Assembly: GCA_030525285.1 (NCBI GenBank)
Contig: JAUNFA010000007.1
Coordinates: forward strand, 1-64,000
Source of the DNA: Bacillota bacterium
Lineage (GTDB): Bacteria > Bacillota > Clostridia > Peptostreptococcales > Anaerovoracaceae
Direction of reading: 5' to 3'
DNA length: 64,000 nucleotides
Shown here: positions 33,260 to 42,217 of the stretch, piece after piece
Numbering within the stretch: position 1 is the first letter of the stretch
How the letters are laid out: every line of letters starts with the position of its first letter
Position numbers and translations under genes: made by a program
Notes under the pieces: generated by a model
What the model saw: the letters and a program-made list of their open reading frames with translations, nothing else
Told to the model about the DNA's origin: nothing
Databases searched by the model: none

Positions 33260-34690
33260 ATGAACGAAAAATATCTTATCGGAATAGATGAAGGTTCTCA
33301 AAGTGCCAAAATCACTATTTTTGACACGACAGGTCACATTATTTGCGAGGGAAAGCATCCTCTCCGCCCCTACAATTTGCCTAAGTCTGGTTATGTGGAG
33401 CATCCTGACGATGACTGGTGGACAGCAATCTGTGAAGCTTCCAAAAAGTGCATGGCCAAATTTCACGGCGATACGTCAGAAATCGCCGGCATAGGGCTTT
33501 GTACTATCAGGTATTGCAGAGCATATCTTAAGAAAGATGGCACACTGGCACAGCCTGCACTCAGCTGGATGGATGTCAGAGTATCCCAGCCATATGAGCA
33601 CACTAACAAGGATATTGCCTATATTGTAGGATCCTCCGGATACATAACCCACAGACTTACCGGTGAAAAAAGAGACAGTATTTCAATATATGAAGGTGGT
33701 TGGCCTGTAGATGTCGACAACTGGAAACTAAGTGATGACCCTGCTGCATACAAGGCAACTGGCATACCTCGCGAAATGCTCTTTGATCTGGTAATGCCAG
33801 GTGAAATTCTGGGTTACATCACCCCTGAAGCTGCTGCATCCACAAATTTACCTCAGGGACTTCCTGTAGTTGCCACTGCCAATGACAAAGCTGTAGAAGG
33901 ACTTGGCACTGGTTGCATAGGTTCTGATACTGCATGTGTTTCTCTAGGAACATACACCGCCGCAATGATTGAGGGATATGAAAATGTCAAGGATACTAAA
34001 TATTACTGGCCTAAATTTTCGAGTATTCCCAATAGATACCTTTATGACAGCGATGGCATTCGACGCGGCATGTGGACAGTAAGCTGGTTCAGAGATGTAC
34101 TCGGTGAGGGTTATGCTAAGCTTGCCGCTGACAAAGAAATGTCTCCGGAAGAAATGCTGGCTGATGAGGCTGTGAACGTTCCTGTAGGAAGCGACGGATT
34201 AATGACAGTTCTTAACTGGCTTGCTCCTGTTGATGCCAGATACCGCAAGGGTATTATGATTGGTTTTGATGGACGTCACAAACGTGCTCATATATATCGT
34301 TCTATACTGGAGGGCATTGCAATGACCATGAGAAGGCATGTTTTCAACATGGCTGAAGAACTTGGAACAACACTTGACAAAATAATAATTACCGGCGGTG
34401 GTTCTTCCAGCGACCTTCTCATGCAGATTTTCGCAGATGTTTTTAATATCAAAACTGTACGTAACGAAGTTAATGGTGCTGCTGGTCTTGGCTCTGCAAT
34501 CTGTGCTGCTGTTGCAACGGGAATCTACCCTGATTTTGATTCAGCCATCAAGGGCATGGTACGTTTCAGTGATACTTTCACACCTGATCCTGAAGCACAT
34601 TCCATATACAGTAAGATGCTCCCGATTTATGAGAGCATTGAAGCTGCCAACGAAGATGTACTGAAAAAATCATATGAAATATTTGAATAA
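33260..34690 (+). CDS. FGGY-family carbohydrate kinase
   Basis: 476 residues. Phosphorylates a sugar or polyol with ATP. Opening LIGIDEGSQSAKITIFDTTG is the phosphate-1 loop, where most relatives have D-x-G-T; here Ser-Gln replaces Thr. WWTAICEASKKCM, the catalytic-region LSWMDVR, SLGTYTAAMIEGY and the C-terminal adenosine element IITGGGSSSDLLMQIFADV are all present, so the enzyme should be active. Start at ATG 33260 after GGAAGG; an upstream frame start overlaps the SDR gene. Closest in feel to the COG1070 sugar kinases; whether the substrate is a pentulose, erythritol-like polyol or glycerol derivative is not visible. Confidence 0.9.
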   Translation: MNEKYLIGIDEGSQSAKITIFDTTGHIICEGKHPLRPYNLPKSGYVEHPDDDWWTAICEASKKCMAKFHGDTSEIAGIGLCTIRYCRAYLKKDGTLAQPALSWMDVRVSQPYEHTNKDIAYIVGSSGYITHRLTGEKRDSISIYEGGWPVDVDNWKLSDDPAAYKATGIPREMLFDLVMPGEILGYITPEAAASTNLPQGLPVVATANDKAVEGLGTGCIGSDTACVSLGTYTAAMIEGYENVKDTKYYWPKFSSIPNRYLYDSDGIRRGMWTVSWFRDVLGEGYAKLAADKEMSPEEMLADEAVNVPVGSDGLMTVLNWLAPVDARYRKGIMIGFDGRHKRAHIYRSILEGIAMTMRRHVFNMAEELGTTLDKIIITGGGSSSDLLMQIFADVFNIKTVRNEVNGAAGLGSAICAAVATGIYPDFDSAIKGMVRFSDTFTPDPEAHSIYSKMLPIYESIEAANEDVLKKSYEIFE

Positions 34691-34692
34691 CC

Positions 34693-34724
34693 GCTAAAGG
34701 GGAGTCGCAATGCTCCCCTTTTTA
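34693..34724 (+). terminator. Terminator of the SDR-kinase operon
   Basis: AAAGGGGAG (34696-34704) pairs with CTCCCCTTT (34713-34721), and the T-run is part of the 3' arm and beyond. Confidence 0.88.
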
Positions 34725-34762
34725 GCTTTTCACAGCTTTTATATTCTGAGTCCGTATCCGTC

Positions 34763-34799
34763 TAAAAAAGCTCCATCCAACAAAAATCGAATGAAGCTT
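34763..34799 (-). terminator. Terminator of the tetR-malic enzyme operon
   Basis: Minus strand AGCTTCAT pairs with ATGGAGCT (one G-U pair) and is followed by six T, about 20 bases past the malic enzyme stop. Confidence 0.72.
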
Positions 34800-34819
34800 A
34801 TAAACCCCCAGTTTTAAAT

Positions 34820-35992
34820 TTACAGCTGAGCCACTCCGCTCTCCCTTGCAGCTTTCGCTACAGCCTTGGCAACCGCCGGACCTACTCTCTTGTCGAAAGC
34901 CTTTGGAATAATATAATCCTCTGATAATTCTTCATCCGAAATGATTTCAGCCAATGCATGTGCTGCTGCAACCTTCATTTCTTCATTGATGTCCGTAGCT
35001 CTCACATCAAACGTACCTCTGAATATTCCCGGAAATGCCAGAACATTGTTTATCTGATTAGGGAAATCGCTCCTTCCCGTAGCTACAACTCTTGCACCGC
35101 CTAACTTGGCATCATCAGGGAAAATTTCAGGTGTCGGATTGGCACATGCAAATATAATTGCATCCTTATTCATTGTATCAACCATTTCCCTTGTTACAGT
35201 TCCCGGTGCAGATACTCCGATAAATACATCTGAACCAGCAATTACATCCGCCAGATTTCCTGATTCATTGTCAGGATTTGTAATCTGAGCCATCTCTTCT
35301 TTGATCCAGTTAAGACCGTCTCTTCCTCTGTAAATTGCACCTTTGCGGTCACACATGACAACATTTTTGGCACCGGCTGACATGAGTAGCTTAACAATGG
35401 CAACAGCAGCAGCTCCTGCTCCAGATGTCACAATTTTAATCTCGTCAATTTTCTTTCCTACAATTTTAAGTGCATTAGTGAGTCCTGCCAGTGTAATTAC
35501 TGCAGTGCCGTGCTGATCGTCATGAAAAATTGGAATGTCACACTTTTCCTTCAGCTTTCGTTCAATCTCAAAGCATCTTGGGGCGCTGATATCTTCAAGA
35601 TTAATTCCTCCAAAAGAACCGGACATGAGGTAAACCGCATTTACGAATTCATCAACGTCCTTTGATTTTACACACAGAGGAATTGCATCCACATCCCCGA
35701 AGGACTTGAACAGTACGCACTTTCCTTCCATGACAGGCATACCCGCTTCAGGGCCGATATCTCCAAGACCCAAAACCGCAGAACCATCAGTAATTACTGC
35801 ACATAGATTGGAGCGTCTTGTAAGTTCATAACTCTTCGTAATGTCCTCCTGAATTTCAAGACACGGCTGTGCAACCCCTGGGGTATAAGCTAGTGAAAGA
35901 TCTGTTTCATCTGCTACCGGAACTCTGGAAACTACCTCAATTTTACCCTGCCACTCCTGATGAAGTCTCAGGGATTCCTTTGCATAATCCAT
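34820..35992 (-). CDS. NAD(P)-dependent malic enzyme (decarboxylating)
   Basis: 390 residues, the short bacterial form without a phosphotransacetylase tail. Converts malate to pyruvate and CO2. SLAYTPGVAQPC carries the catalytic Tyr, ITDGSAVLGLGDIGPEAGMP and VMEGK supply substrate contacts, DDQHGTAVITLAG the metal and catalytic Lys region, and VTSGAGAAAVAIVKLL the dinucleotide fold. FACANPTPEI is intact. Start ATG 35992 overlaps the stop of the lyase gene by one base. Together with that lyase it would take fumarate (if hydrated) or malate toward pyruvate at the end of the operon. Confidence 0.95.
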   Translation of the reverse strand: MDYAKESLRLHQEWQGKIEVVSRVPVADETDLSLAYTPGVAQPCLEIQEDITKSYELTRRSNLCAVITDGSAVLGLGDIGPEAGMPVMEGKCVLFKSFGDVDAIPLCVKSKDVDEFVNAVYLMSGSFGGINLEDISAPRCFEIERKLKEKCDIPIFHDDQHGTAVITLAGLTNALKIVGKKIDEIKIVTSGAGAAAVAIVKLLMSAGAKNVVMCDRKGAIYRGRDGLNWIKEEMAQITNPDNESGNLADVIAGSDVFIGVSAPGTVTREMVDTMNKDAIIFACANPTPEIFPDDAKLGGARVVATGRSDFPNQINNVLAFPGIFRGTFDVRATDINEEMKVAAAHALAEIISDEELSEDYIIPKAFDKRVGPAVAKAVAKAARESGVAQL

Positions 35993-37263
35993 TATTTTCT
36001 CCTTTTTTCAGCTTTTCTCTTTTTCAAAGAAGCGACAACATTCTTAAGACCTTCCTTCTTGATTCTATCGGAAAGTTTCTCGTAGCCGAACTCCTCCTTG
36101 TATGCTACAACAAGTGGAATGCTTGTGTTGGCGTTTCGTTTTATAACTTCTTTGTTCAATGTGATTCCTGCAATGCATCTGGTGTCAAACTGCCTTGTTG
36201 CTCTCCTCAGCCACCTTACATTTTCAAGAAGAAGGAAACCCATAAGTTCTTCCCAGACATTAAGATACTGTTCGCCCATTCCCAAAGCATTCTGCATAAT
36301 TGAGTCGTGTCCGGAAATCAATAGGTCGCATTGTATCATCATCTCCGGAATTACAGGATTCACTTTTCCCGGAAAGAAAGATGAACCCTTCTGCACTTCG
36401 GGAATATCCCACTCATGCAGCCCTGCCTCGGGTCCCGAACTCAATATTCTGGTATCCTTCGCAAACTTGGCCAGTATACTCGAAATCGTTTTGATATCCG
36501 CCGACACAGTAACTAGGTCAACCGGAAACTGAGCATGAACATAAGGTTTATGAGTTATTTTCATCGGAAGCTCCAGATAATCCTGTAAAGCTCCCTCAAT
36601 TTCTCTTTTGTATGCCTCATCAGCACCCGTACCTGTTCCGATTACCGTATACCCCATGTTTATCCAGTGCAGATCATCTATATCCTTTTCAAGTCTATCG
36701 GTCATTGCCTCCAGGACCTCCTTGAACCCTTCAAAAACCGTCCCTGCGGACACTCTCATACCGTCCTGCCAACAGGTTCTCGCAATTGTTGTGTAGGGTT
36801 CAAATTCTTTCTGCTTGCTCTTCGCAGTCTCTTCCATGTGTCTCAACACGTTTTTGAGCGACCTTGTACTGTAAATCAATGCCAGTCTCATTGCAGTGTG
36901 ACAAAAGTCTGAGGTTGATTGGGACATGTTAACGTCGTCAACAGGATGAACATCATTGCCTGCTTTGCTTGCAATTACTTCATTGAAATTCATGTTGATG
37001 CCTATACCGCCGCCACCGTGAAACACATCCACGATAAACTGATTGCGGTACTTCCCCAACCTCAATTCTTTGCACGCTGATATTATAGCATCTTTTTTTC
37101 TTTCTGAAAGTAAACCTGCACGATAATTGGCAAGCGCACATGCAGCTTTTACATTAAGTGCCGCATCTATAAACTCCGGAAAGTGTTTAAGTCGCCAGTC
37201 GGTGAAGGTCATGTTTCTAGCCGTTAGCTTGGTTTGCTCTCCATAGAGTATTTCAGTTTCCAT
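35992..37263 (-). CDS. Fumarase/aspartase-superfamily lyase, variant
   Basis: 423 residues, shorter than class II fumarases (~460). The YGEQTKLTARN opening, DVHPVDDVNMSQSTSDFCHT and the signature GSSFFPGKVNPVIPEMM (catalytic Ser loop) place it in the aspartase/fumarase branch. The ordinary R-x-E-x-D-x-(L/M)-G start is missing, the usual GGAGTSTNMN is GGGGIGINMN and STND is STSD, so its substrate is probably not plain fumarate or aspartate. Such enzymes release fumarate (or an alkene acid) from malate, aspartate or N-substituted aspartates. Co-transcription with malic enzyme suits a fumarate/malate product; the amine or other leaving group is unknown. Confidence 0.85.
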   Translation of the reverse strand: METEILYGEQTKLTARNMTFTDWRLKHFPEFIDAALNVKAACALANYRAGLLSERKKDAIISACKELRLGKYRNQFIVDVFHGGGGIGINMNFNEVIASKAGNDVHPVDDVNMSQSTSDFCHTAMRLALIYSTRSLKNVLRHMEETAKSKQKEFEPYTTIARTCWQDGMRVSAGTVFEGFKEVLEAMTDRLEKDIDDLHWINMGYTVIGTGTGADEAYKREIEGALQDYLELPMKITHKPYVHAQFPVDLVTVSADIKTISSILAKFAKDTRILSSGPEAGLHEWDIPEVQKGSSFFPGKVNPVIPEMMIQCDLLISGHDSIMQNALGMGEQYLNVWEELMGFLLLENVRWLRRATRQFDTRCIAGITLNKEVIKRNANTSIPLVVAYKEEFGYEKLSDRIKKEGLKNVVASLKKRKAEKRRK

Positions 37264-37284
37264 GTTATCCCTCCGAAAGGCCTA

Positions 37285-38400
37285 TTAGTCAAATTCAATA
37301 ATATATCTTCCCATGTTGTTTCCATCAGGGTCGTGGAATGCATCGAAAGCAATATTAATATCTTCCAGCTTAATTCTGTCAATTATCAGGCTGTCCAGGT
37401 CATACCTGCCGTCAAGATACATTTGAGCAATCTTCGGAAAGTCGTCAAAGGGATTAACATCGCCATAAAATGATCCTCTGAGAACCTTAGCCGTCCTGTG
37501 GAAGCCACCTGCAGGTAATGTTAATTTGCCATCCCCCGGATATGCACCGATTACTACTGCTGTACCACCCTTTCTGATACTGGAATATGCCATGGCACCT
37601 ACCATTGTGTTACCAGTACAATCAATGGCAAAATCCGAACCAATGCCTTCACAGATCTCCGCTATTCTTGCAGGTGCGTCCTCCTTGATAGTATTAATAG
37701 TATGCGTTGCACCATATTTCTTGGCTTTTTCCAGATTTTTGTCCTTAATATCGCAGGCGATGATAATCGATGCTCCGGCAAGCTTTGCACCCTGAATTGC
37801 ATTAGTTCCAACGCCGCCAAGACCGAATACTGCAACTGATGAACCCGGTTCAACCTTTGCTGCCTTAACTGCCGCACCATATCCCGTCGCAACTCCGCAT
37901 CCTATCATACACGCCTGTGCTGCAGGAATTTCCTCAGGTACAGGAACGCAGCTCATTTCAGGAACCACAGTATATTCTGCAAATGTTGAAAGTAATGAAT
38001 AATGATAAGCATTGCCACCTGTTGATGTATGCAGTCTGGAGGTATCGTCAAGAAGCGTACCTCCGAACATAGGTCCGAATGCTGATTCACAAAGATGAGT
38101 TTTACCTGTTCTGCAGTACGGACATGTACCACATGCTGGGTCCCAGCTTAAAACAACCTTGTCGCCCTCCTTACATGTCTTCACATTTGAACCTGTCTTG
38201 ACAACAATACCACATGCCTCATGACCGAGAATCATAGGCAGTGGTGCAGTATCATCCTCAAGACCATTAAGGTCACTGTGGCACACTGCTGTCGCAAGAA
38301 TTTTTACCAGAACCTCATTTGACTTCGGCTCGTCAAGTTCCATTTCCTGAATTACAAGCGGCTTATTCACTTCAGTCATTACTGCTGCTTTCATTTTCAT
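37285..38400 (-). CDS. Zinc-dependent alcohol dehydrogenase (class III-like)
   Basis: 371 residues. Catalytic zinc ligands Cys40 and His60 with Glu61 (AVCHSD, GHEACG); structural zinc cysteines at 90, 93, 96 and 104 (CGTCPYCRTGKTHLC); Rossmann motif VFGLGGVG. The layout is that of the class III alcohol/formaldehyde dehydrogenase group, which includes choline and betaine-aldehyde-forming alcohol dehydrogenases. AGGAGA stands 7 bases before ATG. Next to an aldehyde dehydrogenase in the same operon, so an alcohol to aldehyde to acid route is likely. A GbsB-like role was considered but cannot be shown. Confidence 0.93.
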   Translation of the reverse strand: MKMKAAVMTEVNKPLVIQEMELDEPKSNEVLVKILATAVCHSDLNGLEDDTAPLPMILGHEACGIVVKTGSNVKTCKEGDKVVLSWDPACGTCPYCRTGKTHLCESAFGPMFGGTLLDDTSRLHTSTGGNAYHYSLLSTFAEYTVVPEMSCVPVPEEIPAAQACMIGCGVATGYGAAVKAAKVEPGSSVAVFGLGGVGTNAIQGAKLAGASIIIACDIKDKNLEKAKKYGATHTINTIKEDAPARIAEICEGIGSDFAIDCTGNTMVGAMAYSSIRKGGTAVVIGAYPGDGKLTLPAGGFHRTAKVLRGSFYGDVNPFDDFPKIAQMYLDGRYDLDSLIIDRIKLEDINIAFDAFHDPDGNNMGRYIIEFD

Positions 38401-38445
38401 AATTATCTCTCCTCATAAAATCTATTGTCGGAAATTTTCACTTCA

Positions 38446-39939
38446 TTAATATGCGTACCAGATTGATTTTCTCTTCGTATATAAATCAAGAGAAAGGTTG
38501 CCGCATTCCATTCCCCATCCGGATACTTTATATCCACCGAATGGACTTGTATGCTCGTAACATCCGTACTTGTTTATGAATACCTGTCCCGCCTGAAGCT
38601 GATTAGCAACTCTCTGAGTTCTTGAAACATCACCTGTCCAGAATCCTGCAGCCAGTCCATACTCTGAATCATTAGCGATAGCTATAGCTTCTTCTTCAGT
38701 ATCAAACGGAATTACAGCAAGAACTGGTCCGAAGATTTCTTCCTGGCAGATTCTCATATCATTCGTACAGTCTGCAAATATTGTAGGATTAATAAAGTAT
38801 CCGTCTGCATTGCTTCCCTCAACGTTTCTGTCACCACCAAGAACAAGTCTTGCTCCTTCTGACTTGCCTATTTCAATGTAGTTCATTATTCTGTCAAACT
38901 GAGCCTTGTTTACCTGGGCTCCCTGAGTTGTTGCCGGATCGAATGGGTCTCCCACCTTCCAGTTTTCCTCAGCATACTTTACAAGACCTTCAAGAACTCT
39001 GTCATATACAGTTCTCTGAACGAGAAGTCTTGTCGGTTCTGAACATTTCTCACCTTTACCGTAGAACATGGCAACAAATGATCTTTCAATGGCCCAATCC
39101 ATATCAGGATAATCGTCAAATATAATGTTGGCCGACTTGCCACCCAGTTCCAATGACACGCGCTTGAGATTTGAATCTGCTGAATCATGTACCAGCTGGC
39201 GTCCAACCTCTGTTGAACCGGTAAACGCCACCTTATCAACATCATTATGTGTTGTAAGATATGTACCAATACTTCCCTTGCCGGTAATCAGATTAAACAC
39301 ACCCTTTGGCAGAAGTCCCGATTCGTGAAACAGCTCAGCTGTTCTTATCATAGAAAACATTGTGCTTGATGATGATTTAAATACGATAGTGTTTCTCATT
39401 GCCAGAGCAGGTGCAATCTTATAGCCTGCCATATCCATAGGATAATTCCACGGAACAATCTGTCCGCATACACCGATTGGTTCACGCACTGTATATGAAA
39501 AGAAATCTCCGCTTACAGGGTTGACCTCTCCATAATATTTGTCTGCCCATCCTGAATAATAGTCGAGAAAATCAGCAACATTTACAGTGTCCTCACAGCC
39601 TTCAGCAAAAGTTTTGCCGTTGTCCAGTGCTTCGAGGGTTGCCAGTTCTTCAACGTGATCTCTTATTATCTGAGCCATCTGCCTCATAATCTTCGCTCTT
39701 TCCTTATGACTTATTGTGCTTGTCCAAGGGCCATTGTCAAAGGCATCTCTTGCTGCTGCAACTGCTGCGTTGACATCTTCTTCTGTGCAAGTTGCAACAT
39801 AGCCAATGACTTCACCTGTAGCAGGATTTATTGACTCTATTGCAGGACCATGAGGTTCAATAAATTCTCCACCTATATAAGGTTTTTTAGTTTCCTTAAG
39901 CCATTCCTTGGCCCATTCGAGTTTTGGTGCATAACTCAT
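38446..39939 (-). CDS. NAD(P)-dependent aldehyde dehydrogenase
   Basis: 497 residues. Catalytic Cys299 (GEKCSEPTR) and general-base Glu264 (LELGGKSAN) are in standard positions; PWNYPMDM, FTGSTEVGR and EEIFGPVL are intact. The residue run before the Cys is GKGEKC instead of the common N-x-GQxC, a small departure shared by some betaine-aldehyde dehydrogenase relatives. Start ATG 39939 lies 8 bases after AAAGGAG; a TTG six codons upstream overlaps the ribosome site and is rejected. It should oxidise an aldehyde made by the adjacent alcohol dehydrogenase or freed by another step. Confidence 0.94.
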   Translation of the reverse strand: MSYAPKLEWAKEWLKETKKPYIGGEFIEPHGPAIESINPATGEVIGYVATCTEEDVNAAVAAARDAFDNGPWTSTISHKERAKIMRQMAQIIRDHVEELATLEALDNGKTFAEGCEDTVNVADFLDYYSGWADKYYGEVNPVSGDFFSYTVREPIGVCGQIVPWNYPMDMAGYKIAPALAMRNTIVFKSSSSTMFSMIRTAELFHESGLLPKGVFNLITGKGSIGTYLTTHNDVDKVAFTGSTEVGRQLVHDSADSNLKRVSLELGGKSANIIFDDYPDMDWAIERSFVAMFYGKGEKCSEPTRLLVQRTVYDRVLEGLVKYAEENWKVGDPFDPATTQGAQVNKAQFDRIMNYIEIGKSEGARLVLGGDRNVEGSNADGYFINPTIFADCTNDMRICQEEIFGPVLAVIPFDTEEEAIAIANDSEYGLAAGFWTGDVSRTQRVANQLQAGQVFINKYGCYEHTSPFGGYKVSGWGMECGNLSLDLYTKRKSIWYAY

Positions 39940-39953
39940 AATAAAAACTCCTT

Positions 39954-40613
39954 TCAATTATCCCTAATGCTTATTTCTCCATCAACGTACTTACTATAAA
40001 GACTGATTATCAGTTCATAACATTCTTCTGCCGCCTCATCTGGCGATACGGATTCGTCGTATTGCGTGAGTCTTCCGGCGAAAACAGCTTCAACAAGCTG
40101 ACTTAGCATTTTTGCATTATCTCGCGTGATAAGACCTTGCTCAGCTGCCATGTCAAGTCGTATCAGTTCTCTCTCCTGAATACTGGTACTTGTAAGAATA
40201 TGTGCGGATATGGGGTCAATGTTGTCAACTTCTTCACTGAAAATATCATAATATTCTTCAACGCATGACTTGAGCTTGAACCTTTCTCCACTTATAAACA
40301 TCAGCTCGTAATATTCTCTCTTTGAGAATGCCTCATGAAGGAAGCTTCTCCATAGATTAAGATTCAGCTGTATGGGATTGAGGCTCTTGTCTGCCGACAT
40401 GTCATTCATCTTCCGCATATATGGTTCAAGAAACTGTATTGACGCCAGCATTATAAGATGCTCCAGATTGTCAAAATGTTTATACAGAACTGCACTTGTA
40501 CATCCGGCTTCGGAAGCTATGCGCCTGATATTAACACCTTCCCTTCCTTCCTTTTGCAGAATGTCGCTTGTAGCTTTGATGAATTTCTGTTTTCTTCCTA
40601 CATTTGTGTTCAT
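39954..40613 (-). CDS. TetR-family transcriptional regulator
   Basis: 219 residues. N-terminal helix-turn-helix (KFIKATSDILQKEGREGVNI, RRIASEAGCTSAVLYKHF) followed by an all-helical ligand domain with no family-specific name. First gene of the ALDH-ADH-lyase-malic enzyme operon, so it is probably autoregulated. A perfect inverted repeat lies between its promoter and its start. GGTGAGG stands 5 bases before the ATG. The ligand is presumably the pathway substrate or its aldehyde. A BetI-like repressor is possible by context but not visible in sequence. Confidence 0.9.
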   Translation of the reverse strand: MNTNVGRKQKFIKATSDILQKEGREGVNIRRIASEAGCTSAVLYKHFDNLEHLIMLASIQFLEPYMRKMNDMSADKSLNPIQLNLNLWRSFLHEAFSKREYYELMFISGERFKLKSCVEEYYDIFSEEVDNIDPISAHILTSTSIQERELIRLDMAAEQGLITRDNAKMLSQLVEAVFAGRLTQYDESVSPDEAAEECYELIISLYSKYVDGEISIRDN

Positions 40614-40629
40614 GTATCCTCACCTCAAA

Positions 40630-40645
40630 GGTAATCACGATTACC
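40630..40645. promoter_or_regulatory. Operator-like inverted repeat of the TetR regulator
   Basis: GGTAATC-AC-GATTACC, a perfect 7-base inverted repeat with a 2-base centre, ~8 bases downstream of the predicted tetR transcription start. Typical size and place for a TetR operator that blocks its own operon. The divergent nhaC-type promoter lies ~60 bases away. Confidence 0.68.
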
Positions 40646-40659
40646 ATCTTGTAGTTAGT

Positions 40660-40688
40660 ATGATACACCACTCGCAGTTTTTCGTCAA
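40660..40688 (-). promoter_or_regulatory. Promoter of the tetR operon
   Basis: Minus strand TTGACG (40683-40688), 17-base spacer, TATCAT (40660-40665). Confidence 0.72.
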
Positions 40689-40706
40689 TAACAACGTAGT
40701 TAATGG

Positions 40707-40735
40707 TTGATACATTTCCCTGGTACTGATAAAAT
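40707..40735 (+). promoter_or_regulatory. Promoter of the NhaC-type carrier gene
   Basis: TTGATA (40707-40712), 17-base spacer, TAAAAT (40730-40735). Divergent from the tetR promoter. Confidence 0.68.
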
Positions 40736-40771
40736 TAACGTGCATTATGTTTGATGACAAGGAGAGATAAA

Positions 40772-42127
40772 ATGGAAAAACTGGAAAACAATCAGAACAA
40801 AAAGAAATCCAACGGTTGGGCTCTGCTCCCAATGCTGGTATTTTTGCTTTTATATCTGGGAAGCGGCATCTACTACGAGTACATTAAACCACAGGAGGGT
40901 GGCATGGGCTTCTACATCATGTCTGTTGTAGTGGCATTCATGGTCGCACTTGTAGTGGCATTCCTGCAGAACAAGAGCTTATCCTTTGACGAGAAAATTC
41001 ACATATGTGCCAAGGGTATCGGCGATGATAACATTACAATCATGCTGTTCATATTCCTTATGGCAGGAGCTTTCAGCGGCATTGCTACAGAGGCGGGCGG
41101 TGCAGTCAGCACAGCTAATATGATGCTTAATGTCATTCCTGCATCCTTTGCAATACCGGGTCTGTTTGTAATAGGCAGCATCATTTCAATGGCAATGGGT
41201 ACCTCATGTGGTACCATAACCGTTCTGACACCTATCGCAGTAAGTGTTGCAGGCTCGGCAGGACTTAGCCTTCCAATGTGTGTTGCTTCTGTAGTAGGTG
41301 GAGCAATGTTCGGCGACAACCTTTCATTTATTTCGGATACAACAATTGCTGCAACCAAAACTCAGGGTGTTCAGATGAAGGACAAGTTCAGAGCAAACTT
41401 CAAGATTGCACTTCCGGCAGCTATTGCCACACTGGTTGTTCTTATTCTGGTATGTATGAAGGGCACTGCTGCTGATATAGATCACTTTGACTACAATACA
41501 TTACAGGCAATCCCGTATTTCGTTGTACTCATTGCTGCATTGCTTGGAATTAACGTATTTATCGTATTAGGCGGCGGCACAATCCTTTTTGGCATTGTAG
41601 GCCTTGTTACAGGTTCTATCAGTGTAGGTACAGGCTTCAGTTCCATGGGTACAGGTGTCAATGGTATGTTTGAAACAATGGTTGTAGCCATTCTGGTGGC
41701 ATCTATCGGAGCTCTTATGAAAGAATATGGTGGATTTGAAGCAATACTCACTTTCATTCGCAAGAACTTCAAGGGTAAAATCGGTGGCAGACTGGGAATT
41801 GGTCTTCTCGCATCACTTATGGACATTGCCACTGCTAACAATACCATCGCAATTGTTCTGGCAGGTCCAATTGCCAAGGACATCAGCAAGGAATATGAAA
41901 TCGAACCTGTAGAAACTGCGTCCCTGCTGGATATTTTCTCATGTGTATTCCAGGGAATAATACCTTATGGTGCACAGCTTCTTATAGCTGCAAGTCTGGC
42001 AGAAATTGCAAGTGTTGATATTATGCCATATCTCTGGTATCCATATCTTCTGCTCGTAGCTGTAGTCATTTCAATAATTATCAAGAGCAAGACCAGATCT
42101 GGCAAGATTAAGGCTCAGACTAAGTAG
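40772..42127 (+). CDS. NhaC-family sodium antiporter/carrier
   Basis: 451 residues, about 11-12 membrane helices. Hallmarks of the NhaC family: FLMAGAFSGIATEAGG, SMAMGTSCGTITVLTPIAV, GGAMFGDNLSFISDTTIAAT and SLLDIFSCVFQGIIPYGAQ. Members exchange sodium for protons or, in some cases (MleN), malate for lactate. Divergent from an operon with malic enzyme and a fumarase-like lyase, so carriage of a dicarboxylate or amine-acid substrate is as plausible as pH control. Start ATG 40772 after AAGGAGAG; the upstream frame start at 40751 has no ribosome site. Confidence 0.88.
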   Translation: MEKLENNQNKKKSNGWALLPMLVFLLLYLGSGIYYEYIKPQEGGMGFYIMSVVVAFMVALVVAFLQNKSLSFDEKIHICAKGIGDDNITIMLFIFLMAGAFSGIATEAGGAVSTANMMLNVIPASFAIPGLFVIGSIISMAMGTSCGTITVLTPIAVSVAGSAGLSLPMCVASVVGGAMFGDNLSFISDTTIAATKTQGVQMKDKFRANFKIALPAAIATLVVLILVCMKGTAADIDHFDYNTLQAIPYFVVLIAALLGINVFIVLGGGTILFGIVGLVTGSISVGTGFSSMGTGVNGMFETMVVAILVASIGALMKEYGGFEAILTFIRKNFKGKIGGRLGIGLLASLMDIATANNTIAIVLAGPIAKDISKEYEIEPVETASLLDIFSCVFQGIIPYGAQLLIAASLAEIASVDIMPYLWYPYLLLVAVVISIIIKSKTRSGKIKAQTK

Positions 42128-42170
42128 TATAAGCACTGTCTACTAATCATTGCTAAATGCAATATTGCAA

Positions 42171-42179
42171 TGATATAAT
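42171..42179 (+). promoter_or_regulatory. Extended -10 promoter of purC
   Basis: TGATATAAT, 38 bases before the purC ATG, with only a weak TGCTAA -35. Confidence 0.55.
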
Positions 42180-42217
42180 TTAAACAATATAGAAGAATTC
42201 AATACGCGGAGGTAAAA

